Below, piece by piece: positions 40,190 through 51,788 of a stretch of 64,000 bases of DNA (position 1 is its first letter; each line of letters opens with the position of its first letter). Under the pieces are notes generated by a model. That model worked only from the letters and a program-made list of their open reading frames with translations, searched no databases and was not told the origin of the DNA. Where the stretch lies: NCBI GenBank assembly GCA_963210315.1, contig OY723243.1, positions 2,480,001 to 2,544,000 on the forward strand. The letters run 5' to 3'. A program made the translations under genes and the position numbers. The stretch is from Rhynchopus euleeides (lineage: Eukaryota > Euglenozoa > Diplonemea > Diplonemida > Diplonemidae).

Positions 40190-40790
40190 TCTAGCTGTCC
40201 TTCACACCCGCTGATCCTTCACCCCGCTGCTTTTGTTCACGCGCTTTGGCGCCCCTGTAAAACACACACGCTCTGCTGTCCGTCACCACCGCTGGTCCTT
40301 CACCCCGCTGCTCCTGTAAAACACACGCGTCCCCGCTGCGTTTGTTCACGCGCTTTGGCGGTCCTGTAAAACACACGCGTCCCCGCTGCTTTTGTTCACG
40401 CGCTTTGGCGGCCCTTCAAAACACACCCGCTCTGCTGTCCTTCACCACCGCTGTTCCTTCACCCCGCTGCTCCTGTAAAACACACGCGTCCCCGCTGCTT
40501 TTGTTCACGCGCTTTGGCGGTCCTTCAAAACACACCCGCTCTGCTGTCCTTCACCACCGCTGGTCCTTCACCCCGCTGCTCCTGTAAAACACACGCGTCC
40601 CCGCTGCTTTTGTTCACGCGCTTTGGCGGCCCTTCAAAACACACCCGCTCTGCTGTCCTTCACCACCGCTGTTCCTTCACCCCGCTGCTCCTGTAAAACA
40701 CACGCGTCCCCGCTGCTTTTGTTCACGCGCTTTGGCGGTCCTGTAAAACACACGCGTCCCCGCTGCTTTTGTTCACGCGCTTTGGCGGCT
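40190..40790 (-). repeat. 109-bp tandem repeats upstream of the retroelement
   Basis: The phrase TCTGCTGTCC recurs at 40272, 40431, 40540 and 40649; the last two intervals are exactly 109 bp, and the first is 159 bp because an extra sub-repeat of about 50 bp is present. Each unit contains CACGCGCTTTGGCGG and AAAACACACGCGTCCCC. The block starts about 30 bp upstream of the gag-like ATG, the position of a 5' untranslated region or promoter array. Confidence 0.9.
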
Positions 40791-42450
40791 CCGCTCGTCC
40801 CTTTTCGCTGCTTCTGACTCTTCTCACTAAAAATAAATGTGCGTTGACGCTTCCACACACACTTACAAACCCACTTGCCTGATGAAGGGGGTGGTGTGTA
40901 GAGCACGTTTGGCAGAGCTGAATGACACTTTCCGCGCGAAAGTCGTGTGCGTAAAAAAAAAAAGCAAAAGCAGCTGAATTCTGTACGTTAGTTAGTCAGA
41001 ACAAGAATATTCACCCGACACCCCCGAACCCCTTCATTCCAACGAACCCTGGGACTTCTGCATGCCCGTACTACTTACTTGTGTTCGGCTATTTCGGAGC
41101 CAAATTCCCTCAACCCAGACGGGACATCTGCTCTCAGTGAAGGTCGTGGGGTTTCTCACGATCTGTGAGAGACTCGCATGTGTCATGGGGGCACTCCATA
41201 AAATAAGGAAACGAGAAAAACCCAAATTAGATGGCCCTGAGTGGTCAACGCTCCTTCACACGGGAGAGCCACCCAACCTAGATGCATATTTGTGTGCAAA
41301 GCACATCCCACAGGGGCATGTCCACCCCAGCTGTTGCCAGCCCCGAGGCGACCGGCGCATGTCTGAACACCCGCCTTGCTCCGCTGTGTTACTTCAGTGA
41401 GGTGATTGGGGTCTCGCCTGTATTCTATAGTGCTTCTCACGCTGCCTTCGCACCACTGTTCTATTGCCTCTCTCCTCTCTCGTCTCATGGTTCCCTCGTC
41501 GCACCGCCTTCGAGGGCCCAACTGTGCCGGAATTCCAACAAAGGGCGTCAATCCGACAACCAAGTTAATGCCAGTTTGATTGAGCAGCCGATCCCGTTCC
41601 TTTTTCAAATTACGTCCCTCTGGCAGAGCCGCCTGGTACGTCTCCTTAGCACCGGCTTTGGCACAAAGTTAAGACGAACAGTCTGTGTCATTCCCCTTCT
41701 TGTCCCTTCTCCTTGAGCCAGACCGGGAGATGCGGTGACGGGAGCGGGTTTCCCGGCGGAGGCAGATGTCCAGGGGATAAGATAGGTCTGGTTTTCCGGT
41801 TTTCAAAACCAGGGTTTCCCGGTTCCCGGTTTTCTGGAAAAAAAAAAAGGCCGGTCTCATTTTTGGCGGTTTTTCTTGTGACTTTGGGACAGTAAAACAG
41901 TCAGAAAAAACGCCATAAAAAAATAGAAAGTGACCCCATCGTGATCCGCACAGAGCTCAAATAGTCCAAAGAAGGCAGAGAAGCGGAGAAGAAAAATGGA
42001 CCTAGCGGATGGCCCGGTGGGTGGTGACCTCGTCATGCAGGTCTCTTCTGTTTTGAAGGTGCACACATGGTGGACTCCAGCCACCATGTCTAAGAGGGAG
42101 TCTAAGACTGCAGTCTGGAGGGCTGAGACGAGAACACGAACGACTTTCAAGCAGTCTTGAAGGTCGCCAAGGCTATTGGGGGCAACTAACAGATGAGATT
42201 TGTTTGTTGCCTGTCGTCACAGCTAGGTGCCCATCTCCTCGATAACGGAATGTGTGCAGAGATCTCGTGGACCCTTTGGCCATTCTGTCGTGCACCCACT
42301 CCACCCACAACGCACACCTGTCACGAGTGGTCGCTCCCCCGTCCTCCTCCACCCTGAAGGTTGAACCCTCAAGGACCAGTGATCTCCTGCTGGCCGGGCT
42401 GCGATACAGCGAAGCCTTCCTACTTACAAGCGAATCCAGACTGTAGTGAA

Positions 42451-42511
42451 CAGATGTTCACTACCGTGGCCTCCGGCGGCTGGGGGGCTCCGCCCCCCAG
42501 ACCCCCCTGTG
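42451..42511 (+). repeat. 61-bp GC-hairpin dispersed repeat, copy 1
   Basis: It matches 53417-53477 with a single mismatch. It runs from CAGATGTTCACTACC to CCCCCTGTG, and the centre CTGGGGGGCTCCGCCCCCCAG is a strong hairpin. Confidence 0.85.
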
Positions 42512-42607
42512 TAAAAGCATTGCACCAGACCGGTTTTTTGGTCGAGAGTCCAAACTTTCAAAGCAGCTGCTGCGCCTGCCCCACCAAGCAGCCTCAGTTC
42601 CACCACG

Positions 42608-42669
42608 GTGGAAGCGATCAATGCAAAAATCATCTGAAAGGAAGACTCGAGAGACTGCTGCTGTATTTT
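42608..42669 (+). repeat. 62-bp dispersed repeat, copy 2
   Basis: One mismatch to 13328-13389, same orientation. Unlike copy 1, it is followed by poly-T and C-rich DNA, and the neighbouring relic sequence is not clearly recognisable. Confidence 0.8.
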
Positions 42670-45600
42670 TTTCTCCCTCCCGATTTTTTCTTCCTGCACC
42701 CGGCAGGGCGTGCTGCCTGCTGTGTCTCCACAAACAACGCGCTTTTGCGTGTGCCGGTTTGCTCAGAAGTGAAGACAACTGAGCCCCCGGAGTGGGAACC
42801 TGACGCAGGTTGACACCACCAAAGGCACTCAGAGTGGAGCAAAGGGGTGTGGTGTGATGCTGACTCAGTTTGACACAGATCCCCTGCCGCTGTCTCTCTG
42901 CACTGGTTGGCCGTCTGGAACAGATCTCGGCCTGTTCCGCGGGTCACAGTGCAGAGGGGGCATACAAAACAACTGCGATGCACCCCGCCAGCAATACCTC
43001 CCAAGGGAACGGAGAGAGATGCCGAACTGCTCAACCAAAAATGTTAGCGTGCATGCAAACGCAATCAACTCAAGAAAAACACAAATCTTGACCCCAGCAG
43101 GGTTGAAGTGTGTGCGTGGCACCGGCCTCCAGCCATTTTCGGTAGACAACAAGTATGGCAGAGCCGGTCAATATGTTTTCGGTGGGCAAGTGCCTTTTTC
43201 GTGATGTGTGCACAGCCCGCTTGTGATACGTTCTCTCCCAGAGCATACTCTCTCTCCCTCTCCCTCGATAGCGCAGGCAGCAGAGTGGGCTGCTCCCCTG
43301 AAGCCGACACAAACGCCAACCAGTGAGGGGCCTGCCTCACTCGACGAAAGCCAGGCAAGGAGGCTGGTTCGCTGTGCCTTCGCGATGTCTCGGGCAGATT
43401 GTGTGTTGCCCTGCAAGCTGGCTAGATGCCATCTTGCACACGCATGCGCTGTGTGCCCACTCAAAACGTGATCACCACACACGTGCATTGTCGTTTCGTC
43501 CCTCCCTTCCCCCCCACCCTCACCACCTTCATCCTTATTGCATCCGTCTAACTCGGTCTTCAAGTTATGTTACATTGGTCAAGACAGAGGGCGGGGGAGG
43601 AAGGGTATTTTTTTACAAGCAGTTTTTATTCAGGCACACCACCACGGAGCCGGCCATCGACAGCGTGGCCGGTTTGACGGGTGACGGACGCGACAGATGT
43701 CGTGGTGGAGTGCGGGGTGCCACCCCACCCCATGCCCCCCCCCCCCCCCGCTCTCGCGAAAACGGTGCCTCTCTCAACAGGGGGGCCAACAGAAATGCTT
43801 CAAACTCCGGGTGCCAGGGAGGGCAGGTTGGTTGTGGTGGCTGCAGTGTGTTGGCCCCCTCTCTCCCCCGCCATCCCCGGGACACTCCGGATACGACACT
43901 GGAGGGGGCATTCGCTCTGTGGAATTAGTCTCTGTTTTTGTGAGGTCACTCACTTTTCTGCACGACTGATCGAAGGGCCCCGCTCCGTGCGACACGGCGT
44001 ACGCAACAAAAAGGCGCTCGTCGGCCGTTGAGTGTAGCTGGCATGTACTGCGCTTGTACGGATCGACTCTCTAGTAGAACCCACCCCTAACCCCCGTGGG
44101 GGTGTTTTGAAAGTTGTTTTGTAGTGCATCGCGAGGGCGCTGGACAGGGGAATCTATCCAACAGACAGAAGGAAGTTGTTGTCTTGGTCTTAGCAGGGGG
44201 CTTGCTTTCAGAGCGAGGGACGAGAGGTCAGCGGGGTGGAGGGTGGTGCAGTGGACTGCCCGGCATCGTGTTCTGTTTTGTAGTTTGATAGCAGCACGAC
44301 GCTTCACGATGAAGGGTTGTTTCCCTTGGCAGCCCGTGGGTCGATGATCACAAAAGAATCCCGGATGAAATCCTAACGAGTCTTTGGATTGAGCAATTTT
44401 CGTTCAAAATTCGAAGTCAAATTGTTGGAGGATTCCCCCCCGGGGGGAAGGGTTTCTTTACGCACCATGCTTCCACCGTTTATCAGGACACCTCGTCGCC
44501 CTGTGATCCAGACCACCCTGGGACGGTCCCCCCTCGCAGAGTTTCTAACCCTGAGAGATGTTGCCGGGTATTGAGTGACAGCCCTTTACAACAGGGTGTA
44601 CGTGACGCAACAGCTGGACCCATCAATGGCAGGGTCACGGCCCGGCCTTCAGCTCCCCCAGTCTTGGGGAGGGCGGGTGTCTGGTTTCATATTTTACCTT
44701 GTTTTTTTGAGAACATTTTCGCCTGGCTGCGGCCCGAGCGTGCACCTCAGGCCAGCGCTGTTCGGCACACCCGGCTGAAACAAACATGATGGGCGCGGGG
44801 GCCACGCATGCTATCCCATTCAACCACTTTTCGGACTCCGCTCCCCAAGTCTGACGAGGTCGTTTTATGGAAAATTGCACGGAAGGTTTCGCCGGTTTGT
44901 TCGCGCTGAACGATCGGAAAGTGGATGACTGAAATAATGGTCTCACAAACTGTCTCACTGGAACTGTTCGCGGAAGTTGATCTTGATTTACTTCTGTGAA
45001 TGGGTAGGAGATGTGCAGAGATCGTCATCAAGAGTTGGCTTGTTGCATTCAGTATACTGCAAGGCAAAACTGCCTGTGTACGTTAGGTTGGGCAAACCCG
45101 GGCTCTGCAGCACGTCAAGAGTTCACAAACATATCAGTGAAGGCATAACGGCTGAACGAAGACAGAAAATCCGGTGCCACGTTACCCCCCCTCGCCCCAT
45201 TCCGAGTTCCCGTTGTTGTTCTATCCACCCGCGCACAAGCAGAACCAACCTGAGAAGGGTATCCTCAGGCAGCAGCAGCTCTCCGGGACCCTCCTGCCTG
45301 TTGTGACCGAAACATTTTGGTTACCTTCCCGCCATCCCCCCACCCGCCCCCAACCAAGCAACCCCGTCTTGTGGTGCCTCAAAAAGGAAATCAAAAATAG
45401 GAAGCCTCGAGGGTTGTGTTTTATGTACTTCGTCTGACCACGCCGTGGCAGTTGCCTCCTGCCGCTTTTTTGCTTCTTTCCCCCCACCCCACAGTCGGCC
45501 CCACTCTCCCTTTCTATGGAACCCGTGTCGGAGTGTCGCGATGAACCACTTCGGTAACATCGCCACCACAAGTTTCGCACCTCTCCACGAGAGCAGGTGC

Positions 45601-45895
45601 GGAGGTAACAAACCTACCTGTGCCCCGCTGGATTGTGAAGCGACAGCAAACCAATAACTTCCTGCAAGTGTTTAGTTGGAAGGCGGGGCCCCTCTTTGTG
45701 TACACCACACACCCCGTCAGATGGGGTCGTAAGAGTGGTCCCACCGGAAGATCCAGCAAAACGGCTCAGAAAGTATCCTCCAGTTGGCTGCCCCAAACTG
45801 TCAAGTACCGTCCGATCGCTGGCCACCATTATAATCTTAATTTATGGTTTTGCAGGAGCTCGGGCTTTCATCCAATTCATCACAATGTCACATGC

Positions 45896-46436
45896 TGGGG
45901 TAATCAGGCTGGGGAAAAAAACAACAAATCACAACAAATCACACCCGATCACAACAGATCACAACAAATCACAAGGCAAATGTTGTGATTTGTTGTGATT
46001 TGTTGTGATTTTTTGCGATTTGTTGCGGCCAGTTGTGATTTGTTGTGACTAGGTGTGACGTGGTGTGATTTGTTGTGACCAGTTGTGACGACTTGTGACC
46101 CTTTTGTGATGAGTTGTGATGAGGTGTGATCTGTTGTGATCTGTTGTGATCGCGATCCAAAATTTTAAATTTTTGAAATTTTGGATCGCGATCACAACAG
46201 ATCACAACAGATCACAACAGATCACAACAGATCACAACAGATCACACCTCATCACAACTCATCACAAAAGGGTCACAAGTCGTCACAACTGGTCGCAACA
46301 AATCACAACTGGCCACAACAAATCGCAACAAATCGCAACAAATCACAACAAATCACAACATTTGGCGTTGTGATTTGTTGTGATCGGGTGTGATTCGTTG
46401 TGATTTGTTGTTTTTTCCCCCAGCCTGATTACCCCA
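45896..46436. mobile_element. 541-bp foldback palindrome built of 10-bp repeats
   Basis: The outer ends are inverted copies of TGGGGTAATCAGGCTGGGG. The arms consist of tandem variants of AAATCACAAC on one side and GTTGTGATTT on the other, and they meet at a short centre (46148-46193) with GATCGCGATCCAAAATTT and its complement. The whole thing could fold into one long hairpin. No coding capacity. No clear target-site duplication. It resembles Foldback or MITE-type elements. Confidence 0.85.
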
Positions 46437-47654
46437 ATGATGCCCTGTCAGCCCTTCGTATGTGTTTCATGGGGTTTTCCTCGGGCGTTCTGTAATTGTC
46501 ATTCTATGTTCGTAGTCAGGCATACGCTAATCATAATTATACTTTACTAGTTTCGTAGTTGCCGGTGGCTCCGCCGGAGATAAACGGGTTCGGGAGGTAG
46601 ACAACTGTACCGGAAGTCCCCCACCTCCCCCTATGCGGGCCTGAGTTCCAATACCCTCTGACAAAGTCTGGCATCTTTCCCACGTCCTTATATGTGCTGG
46701 AGTACCGCGCCCGCCGCTCCGAACTGCGCACGAGGCCCTTTTGCAACAAGAAGCCTCTGAACCCTCAGACATGTACTGTATTTGCATCAAGAGATACATG
46801 GCACTCCAAAACGATTCGCGTGTGTGTCTGTGATACCCAGTGTCGGCGAGATGTGCCGTTCAGGGTGTGTTTGGCTGTGTGTCTTGTCATCTCTGTCTCT
46901 GTCTCTCTCTGCAATGGAGAAACCCTTTATTTTCCTTTTTTTGTGACGGCAACTTCAAAATCCCATTGTTTTTTATGTTGAGGACTTCCACGAAGCAAAA
47001 CCAACGCCCACAACACGCAGTGGGCTGCCTCTCCAGGTTATCAAGAGAGGGGTCTGTCTCACTCACGGGGAGAAGAGTGAGACACCCTAACGAAGACAGG
47101 CAGCTCTGTCGAGCTGTGGCGACACACTACTCCAACAAATCCAACAGAACGAGTGCCACACTGACACAGTTTGACACCTTGAGCAAAGGCGACCTAATTT
47201 GGGGCCGTGTTTCTTTTGTTTTGGACAAACGGAAAGACTGGCTGTTTCCGCGAAAAAAATCGTTCAGATGGTGTGATCATGGAACCCCCCAGAACTGGCA
47301 CAGACCTGGCACAGAACTGGCACAGAACACCGGTCCACAATCCTTCAGGAAATGTCCGTGCAGGTTTGTCGTAGTGGGTCGAGAGACCACAAACAAACCT
47401 TGTGGTGAGCCCCAGTGACGAAAGGCCAGATGTGGGTGTGAATCGGCACCCCGTGGCCAAATGACCCCATCACAATACGCACAGATGGTCACCCCTTGGG
47501 AGGAGACTTGAGAGGACGCCCAGCCATTGTTGTTCGAGCACGCCGAGTACACGGCTCTCTAGCCTCTGCCACAGATGACCAACAACACGGGTGTCGATGG
47601 CTTCCGCCCTGCATGTCACCTCCCTCGGGAGCGAGTCACTTCCCCACACCTGAA

Positions 47655-48035
47655 GCAAACCAACATTCCAGGGGTGGTGTGTGGCACCTACACTGCAAAA
47701 GTGACCCCACTACGATATGCACGGAGTCCAATTGTTCAAAACCCGATGTTGGGGTGATTGAAAATCGGGTTCCATGTCGATTCCGTGTACGTGTGGTTCC
47801 TCAGACTCACTGCCTTTGAGGTTTTAGGTTGTGGCTGCACAGTGCACCACCGACCGAGAGCCCAGCACAGTCCACTCGAGCCCTTCCAGAGCCTGTGGTG
47901 TCACCTCAGAGGCAGTGTTGGTCCACCCACGCCTTGGAACCAGACCCACATTTCAGGGGTGATGTGTGGCACCTACGCCAATAAAGTGACCCCACTACGA
48001 TCCGCACAGATTCCGAATATTCAAATGAACGGGTT
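47655..48035 (+). repeat. Two diverged copies of a ~100-bp repeat
   Basis: Copies lie at about 47655-47755 and 47936-48035. Both contain GTGTGGCACCTAC followed by AAAGTGACCCCACTACGAT and a GCAC-GA ending. Shorter pieces of the same motif (GACCCCAT, CGCACAGA) are at about 41925-41965 and 47458-47495. Confidence 0.6.
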
Positions 48036-48624
48036 TGTGAAAAAACCGTCTGGGGGTCCCGCTGGGTCTGGGTGGGTGTTGGCTGCCCGACTGACCCTTT
48101 CACAAGAAGTGAACTCTCCCAGTCCCCGACACGCACCAAACCCACATACTTGGTGCTGAAGAGGCCCCAGGCCCTCAGGATTGCGAGGATCGGCCCCATG
48201 TTGGGGCCAAGTTAGCTACCATTTCCCCAGGGTACACTTCTCGAAGGATTCCTGAAGGGCCCCCAGAACTGGCACAGACCTGGCACAGAACCGGCACAGA
48301 ACTGGCACAGAACCCCTATATGATCACACCATCAGATTCTCAACTTCAGATACCCCCAAAATCCATCCTGTGCGTCACTGGACGAGCCACCCTGATGCAG
48401 GAAGCAGAGTCCTCTCCGCCTTTGCTCTCTCTCGCGGGACTTGCATCACCCCACCCCTCCCACCAAGTGGCGAGGGTAGTGCACGGTGTTCTAGATCCTG
48501 CAGCAAGAGAGGGCGCCCGGGCCGGAGCCACGCTCTTGCTCCCCCAGGCCCACCCCGTGAGGGGGTCTGGGGGTATTGCACGGGGAGGGACAGGTTCTGT
48601 GGGCGTGTGGTTGAGGGAGGGTCG

Positions 48625-48732
48625 TGCCGCTACGCAGCGGAGCGCAATTTTTTTTGGTGCATCTTTTCTCCTCCTCTCTGTGAGAAAAATCGCCCAAGAA
48701 AGAGCTGCCGAAACTTGCTGGGATAGCGGCAA
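48625..48732 (-). pseudogene. Relic of the 3' end of a DIRS-like RT/RNase H ORF
   Basis: The minus strand reads AIFLTERRRKDAPKKIALRC, matching the C-terminal region of the intact RT ORF (IFSNIN, then APKKNHTLFC). Only this tail is left. Confidence 0.55.
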
Positions 48733-49340
48733 CCCCACACCCCCCCCCCCTCCCCCGATGCCAAGCAAAAAAAAGTGCAGTTCAACTGTTGTTAGAGAGG
48801 GGGGTTTCGACCCCCCCCCCCCCTTTGTTCGTGTGCCACGGCTGTGTGGGAATCACACATCCCTGTTCTTCTGTTCTTCTGACCTCTAGAGCGAAGCAAC
48901 TCCCCCCCGTCCCCCCGGTCCAACCTCTGGGGTTCGGGGTTGTTGATATACAATGCCATTTTTTTCACCACGCGTCTGTCCGGGGGGGAGGGGGGGGGGG
49001 AGGAGGGGGGCAAAACGGTTAAGAAGGCAAAGCCTGTTCGGTCCAACCAACCAACCTCCCTCCCACCCACACAGCCAGTCTACCCACAGAGGCGACTTCC
49101 AACTATACACCAGCCAAATAAAAACACCGAAATGATTCAAAGAGTGCAAGTCACTTGATTGAGTAATCTACAGGCACCCCCCGTCTATACAGGCACTCAC
49201 TGCCAGTGTGGGGCTGGCCTTGCTGCAAGCTTTTCTGTCGCCTCCACTGGAGGCAGGAACCTCTCAGCCCGTGGAATCTAGCAGAGCTTGGGTATCTCTT
49301 GGTGCAATAGCAGAGCATTGTGTGTCCAAGAGCCTCTCGC

Positions 49341-49376
<36 letters not shown>

Positions 49377-50110
49377 AGTGCTTGACAACGTGTCGCTGGC
49401 GTGCTGCCCCCCTGAGGAGCCCCAGCCCACGCAAGGATGGACCAAAACAAGCGCCACGTCCAAGAGTTTCTCGCCTCTATATCTCTCTCTCTTCTTCACC
49501 CTCTCTCACGGGGGCTTTATTGCTGCTGTTCATAAACAGAACAACGGGGGGGTGGAGGGAGGGGGAGAGAGGGGGGCGTGGCCTTCACTCTGTGCAAAAG
49601 ATCCTGTGCCCGGGTGTGGCCCTCATAGCGTGAGGTGTGTGGGTAGCGGGAGGGGGCGGCCCCCCTCGCCTGTCACGCAACTTCAGAGCGAAGCTTGGCA
49701 TGGCCCCCCCCCCCCCCCTCTCGTTCCCCTCCCTGCCCCCCCCCCCCGATGTCATACAAAACCTGAACCACTTTTTCCCTGTTCTTTTATTTGGGCTTTT
49801 GTGCAGCAGCACATATTCTTTTATTTTCTTGCTGGTCGTTTTTCTTCACACCCCGCCCCGCCCCACGAACTGCCCCATGGCGCACCACAGTGCTGTGGGG
49901 CCCCTTCCCCACCCTTCTCCCCATGCCCTGCTCCCTTCACATGATAGGGGTGGGTGCCACGGGCCGGTTCTGTCGTGAGATGAGACAGTTCCCTCTCTAT
50001 TTCAAGAGCTTCTGCTCTGCGCATGTTGTCATCACTGCGAGATGTCCTTGCCCTCAGCAGGTGGGGCTGAACAGATGGGCGATCCGCATATATAGGGGAG
50101 GGGGGGAGGG

Positions 50111-50215
50111 GTCTTCGTGACGCGTGCCGAAGAGTGCGTTTGCTGGTGTGTTTTCTCTGTTTATTTGTGAGAAAAATACGCCCGGAGATCTGCCGAAACT
50201 TGCCGGGTTGCGCAG
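50111..50215 (-). pseudogene. Relic of the 3' end of a DIRS-like RT/RNase H ORF
   Basis: The minus strand reads RIFLTNKQRKHTSKRTLRHA, aligning with the relic at 48.68 kb and with the end of the intact RT ORF. DNA identity with the relic at 48.68 kb is high around GTGAGAAAAAT and TGCCGAAACTTGC. Confidence 0.55.
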
Positions 50216-51683
50216 GGCTCCCAGTCCCCCAGAGTAGAAGAACCTCGCGTTTTTGAGAGGCTTGTGTGTCTTTGACAGCGTGTATACTGTTGTTCATTTG
50301 GGGGGTTGGGCACCTTTGGCATCAATGTGCTGTCATCAGATTCTGTTCCGAATATGAGTCATTCCGTCTCGGGAATTTTCAGGGGGGCGGGGGAAGTGCT
50401 CCGCGGGTCACACCGAACGTGAACCTGCTTCTGCAGCACACACCGAAACGGATGCACACTACGCCCACCTATCTGTCTTCTGCTCGCGCCAGGGCGGCAT
50501 CCGTTATATTTTGGTGGTGTATGTTCTGTGTGTGTCGCACCGCAAATCAGGAGCGTTTCCTGTCAGATCTCGCACAACTGTCACTGCTGTTGGCACAGCG
50601 TCAGGATCACTACACAGACAAACCTCCCGTATTGAGAGCGCGTTGCCATGAATCGCAAACAAAAAGGCATTCGTTCTGCGCCAAAACTGCTTTTCAGGTT
50701 TGGTCACCCGCGGCGAGACCCAGCTTTTTGGCCTTCGGAGCGAGATTTTTTTTTGGAGAGGGGGGCCGGTGCCTGCGCGCGTCCTGTCGTACTGTGGCTG
50801 CTTGGTGGGGCTATGGAGCTAAAGATCCCCCAAGACTGGCAAGTGCAGGAAGACCCCCTCAGGAAAACACCCCAAAGTCGATGTGATGCTGGGTGACCAG
50901 GGGTGGGATATTCTCACGCCTCGTTCTCCGAAGCTGAACCCCTTTCAGAGTTCGACCGTGTTTTTTATGGTCTTGCTGATGTACAGTGCACACACGTCCC
51001 CCGCCAGCCTTGTCGAGGAGCCCCCCCCCCCCCCTTTCCTTTTTTTTGGCTGTGTTTCCCGCATCTAGCTCGCCCCCCCCACTACCCCCTCTCCCTTCCT
51101 CTCTTCACTCCTGAGGCTCGTCCCACGAGCCTGTCCAGGCATATCTCGAACGAGCCCCCCCCCCCCCCCCTCCCACACCCCCCTCCCCCTTCGTGATTCA
51201 AAAACATCTGGCTTCCTTGGGTTCCATCACAATCCGTTCACTCCTGGCTTTGGGAGGGGCCGGGATCTGGTTGTGTGTGTATTGTATGTGTAGGAGAGGG
51301 GTGGGCCGCCCTGAAAAAAAATGCGGCGCTCGTGATTCATCGACACCAAAAGAAATATGAAACCCGGCGCGAGGGTTCTGTGAGCTTCTCTCTGATCCTG
51401 TCTTCCCGTGCGGAGAACGGTTTCTGGGTGGAGGGGGGGCCCCGCTCTGCTTCTGAAGTACGCTTTGAAGCACGCTAACGCCAAAAGAAACACAGCTCCC
51501 AGATGTATGAACACTGACATCGGCGTGCATACTATGGCACCCCCAGTTGCGTTGCGACTGCCCAACAGGGTTGCTGCAATACAGAACCCGCAATGCCCGC
51601 GGGTTGTGCTGGGATATCCTCGAGTCTCGACTCTCTGTGCGCTGATATGTCATCAGTGACACGATTTGGGTGACATCATACCA

Positions 51684-51788
51684 TACCTGGGACCCCCCGT
51701 GGATAAGACCCCCTTCCCCCATGCTTAAGTCCCCCCTCTGGGGGTCTGGCAGGGGGGGGGGGACTTAAACACGGGGGGATCCCAGGTA
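51684..51788. repeat. 105-bp foldback element
   Basis: The outer arms TACCTGGGACCCCCCGTG and, in reverse, CACGGGGGGATCCCAGGTA differ by one extra base; an inner pair (CTTAAGTCCCCCC and GGGGGGACTTAA) extends the stem. Confidence 0.7.

Larger units (their letters stand above)
36260..40800 (-). mobile_element. DIRS-like (tyrosine recombinase) retroelement, VIPER-type gene order
   Basis: On the minus strand the order is a gag-like protein (40159-39173), tyrosine recombinase (39040-38162), then reverse transcriptase and RNase H (to 36267). DIRS elements use a tyrosine recombinase instead of a DDE integrase or endonuclease. The gag, YR, RT, RNase H order is, to my knowledge, the one described for VIPER of kinetoplastids; most DIRS elements put YR last. 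No methyltransferase domain is seen. The upstream end is marked by tandem repeats (40190-40790). I cannot define the termini exactly and see no split direct repeats. The recombinase and RNase H are intact, so the element could be young. Confidence 0.85.

Noticed and set aside
45896..46436. CRISPR-like array of ATCACAAC repeats
   Set aside because: The units are contiguous, with no unique spacers, and invert at the centre; this is a eukaryotic foldback palindrome.
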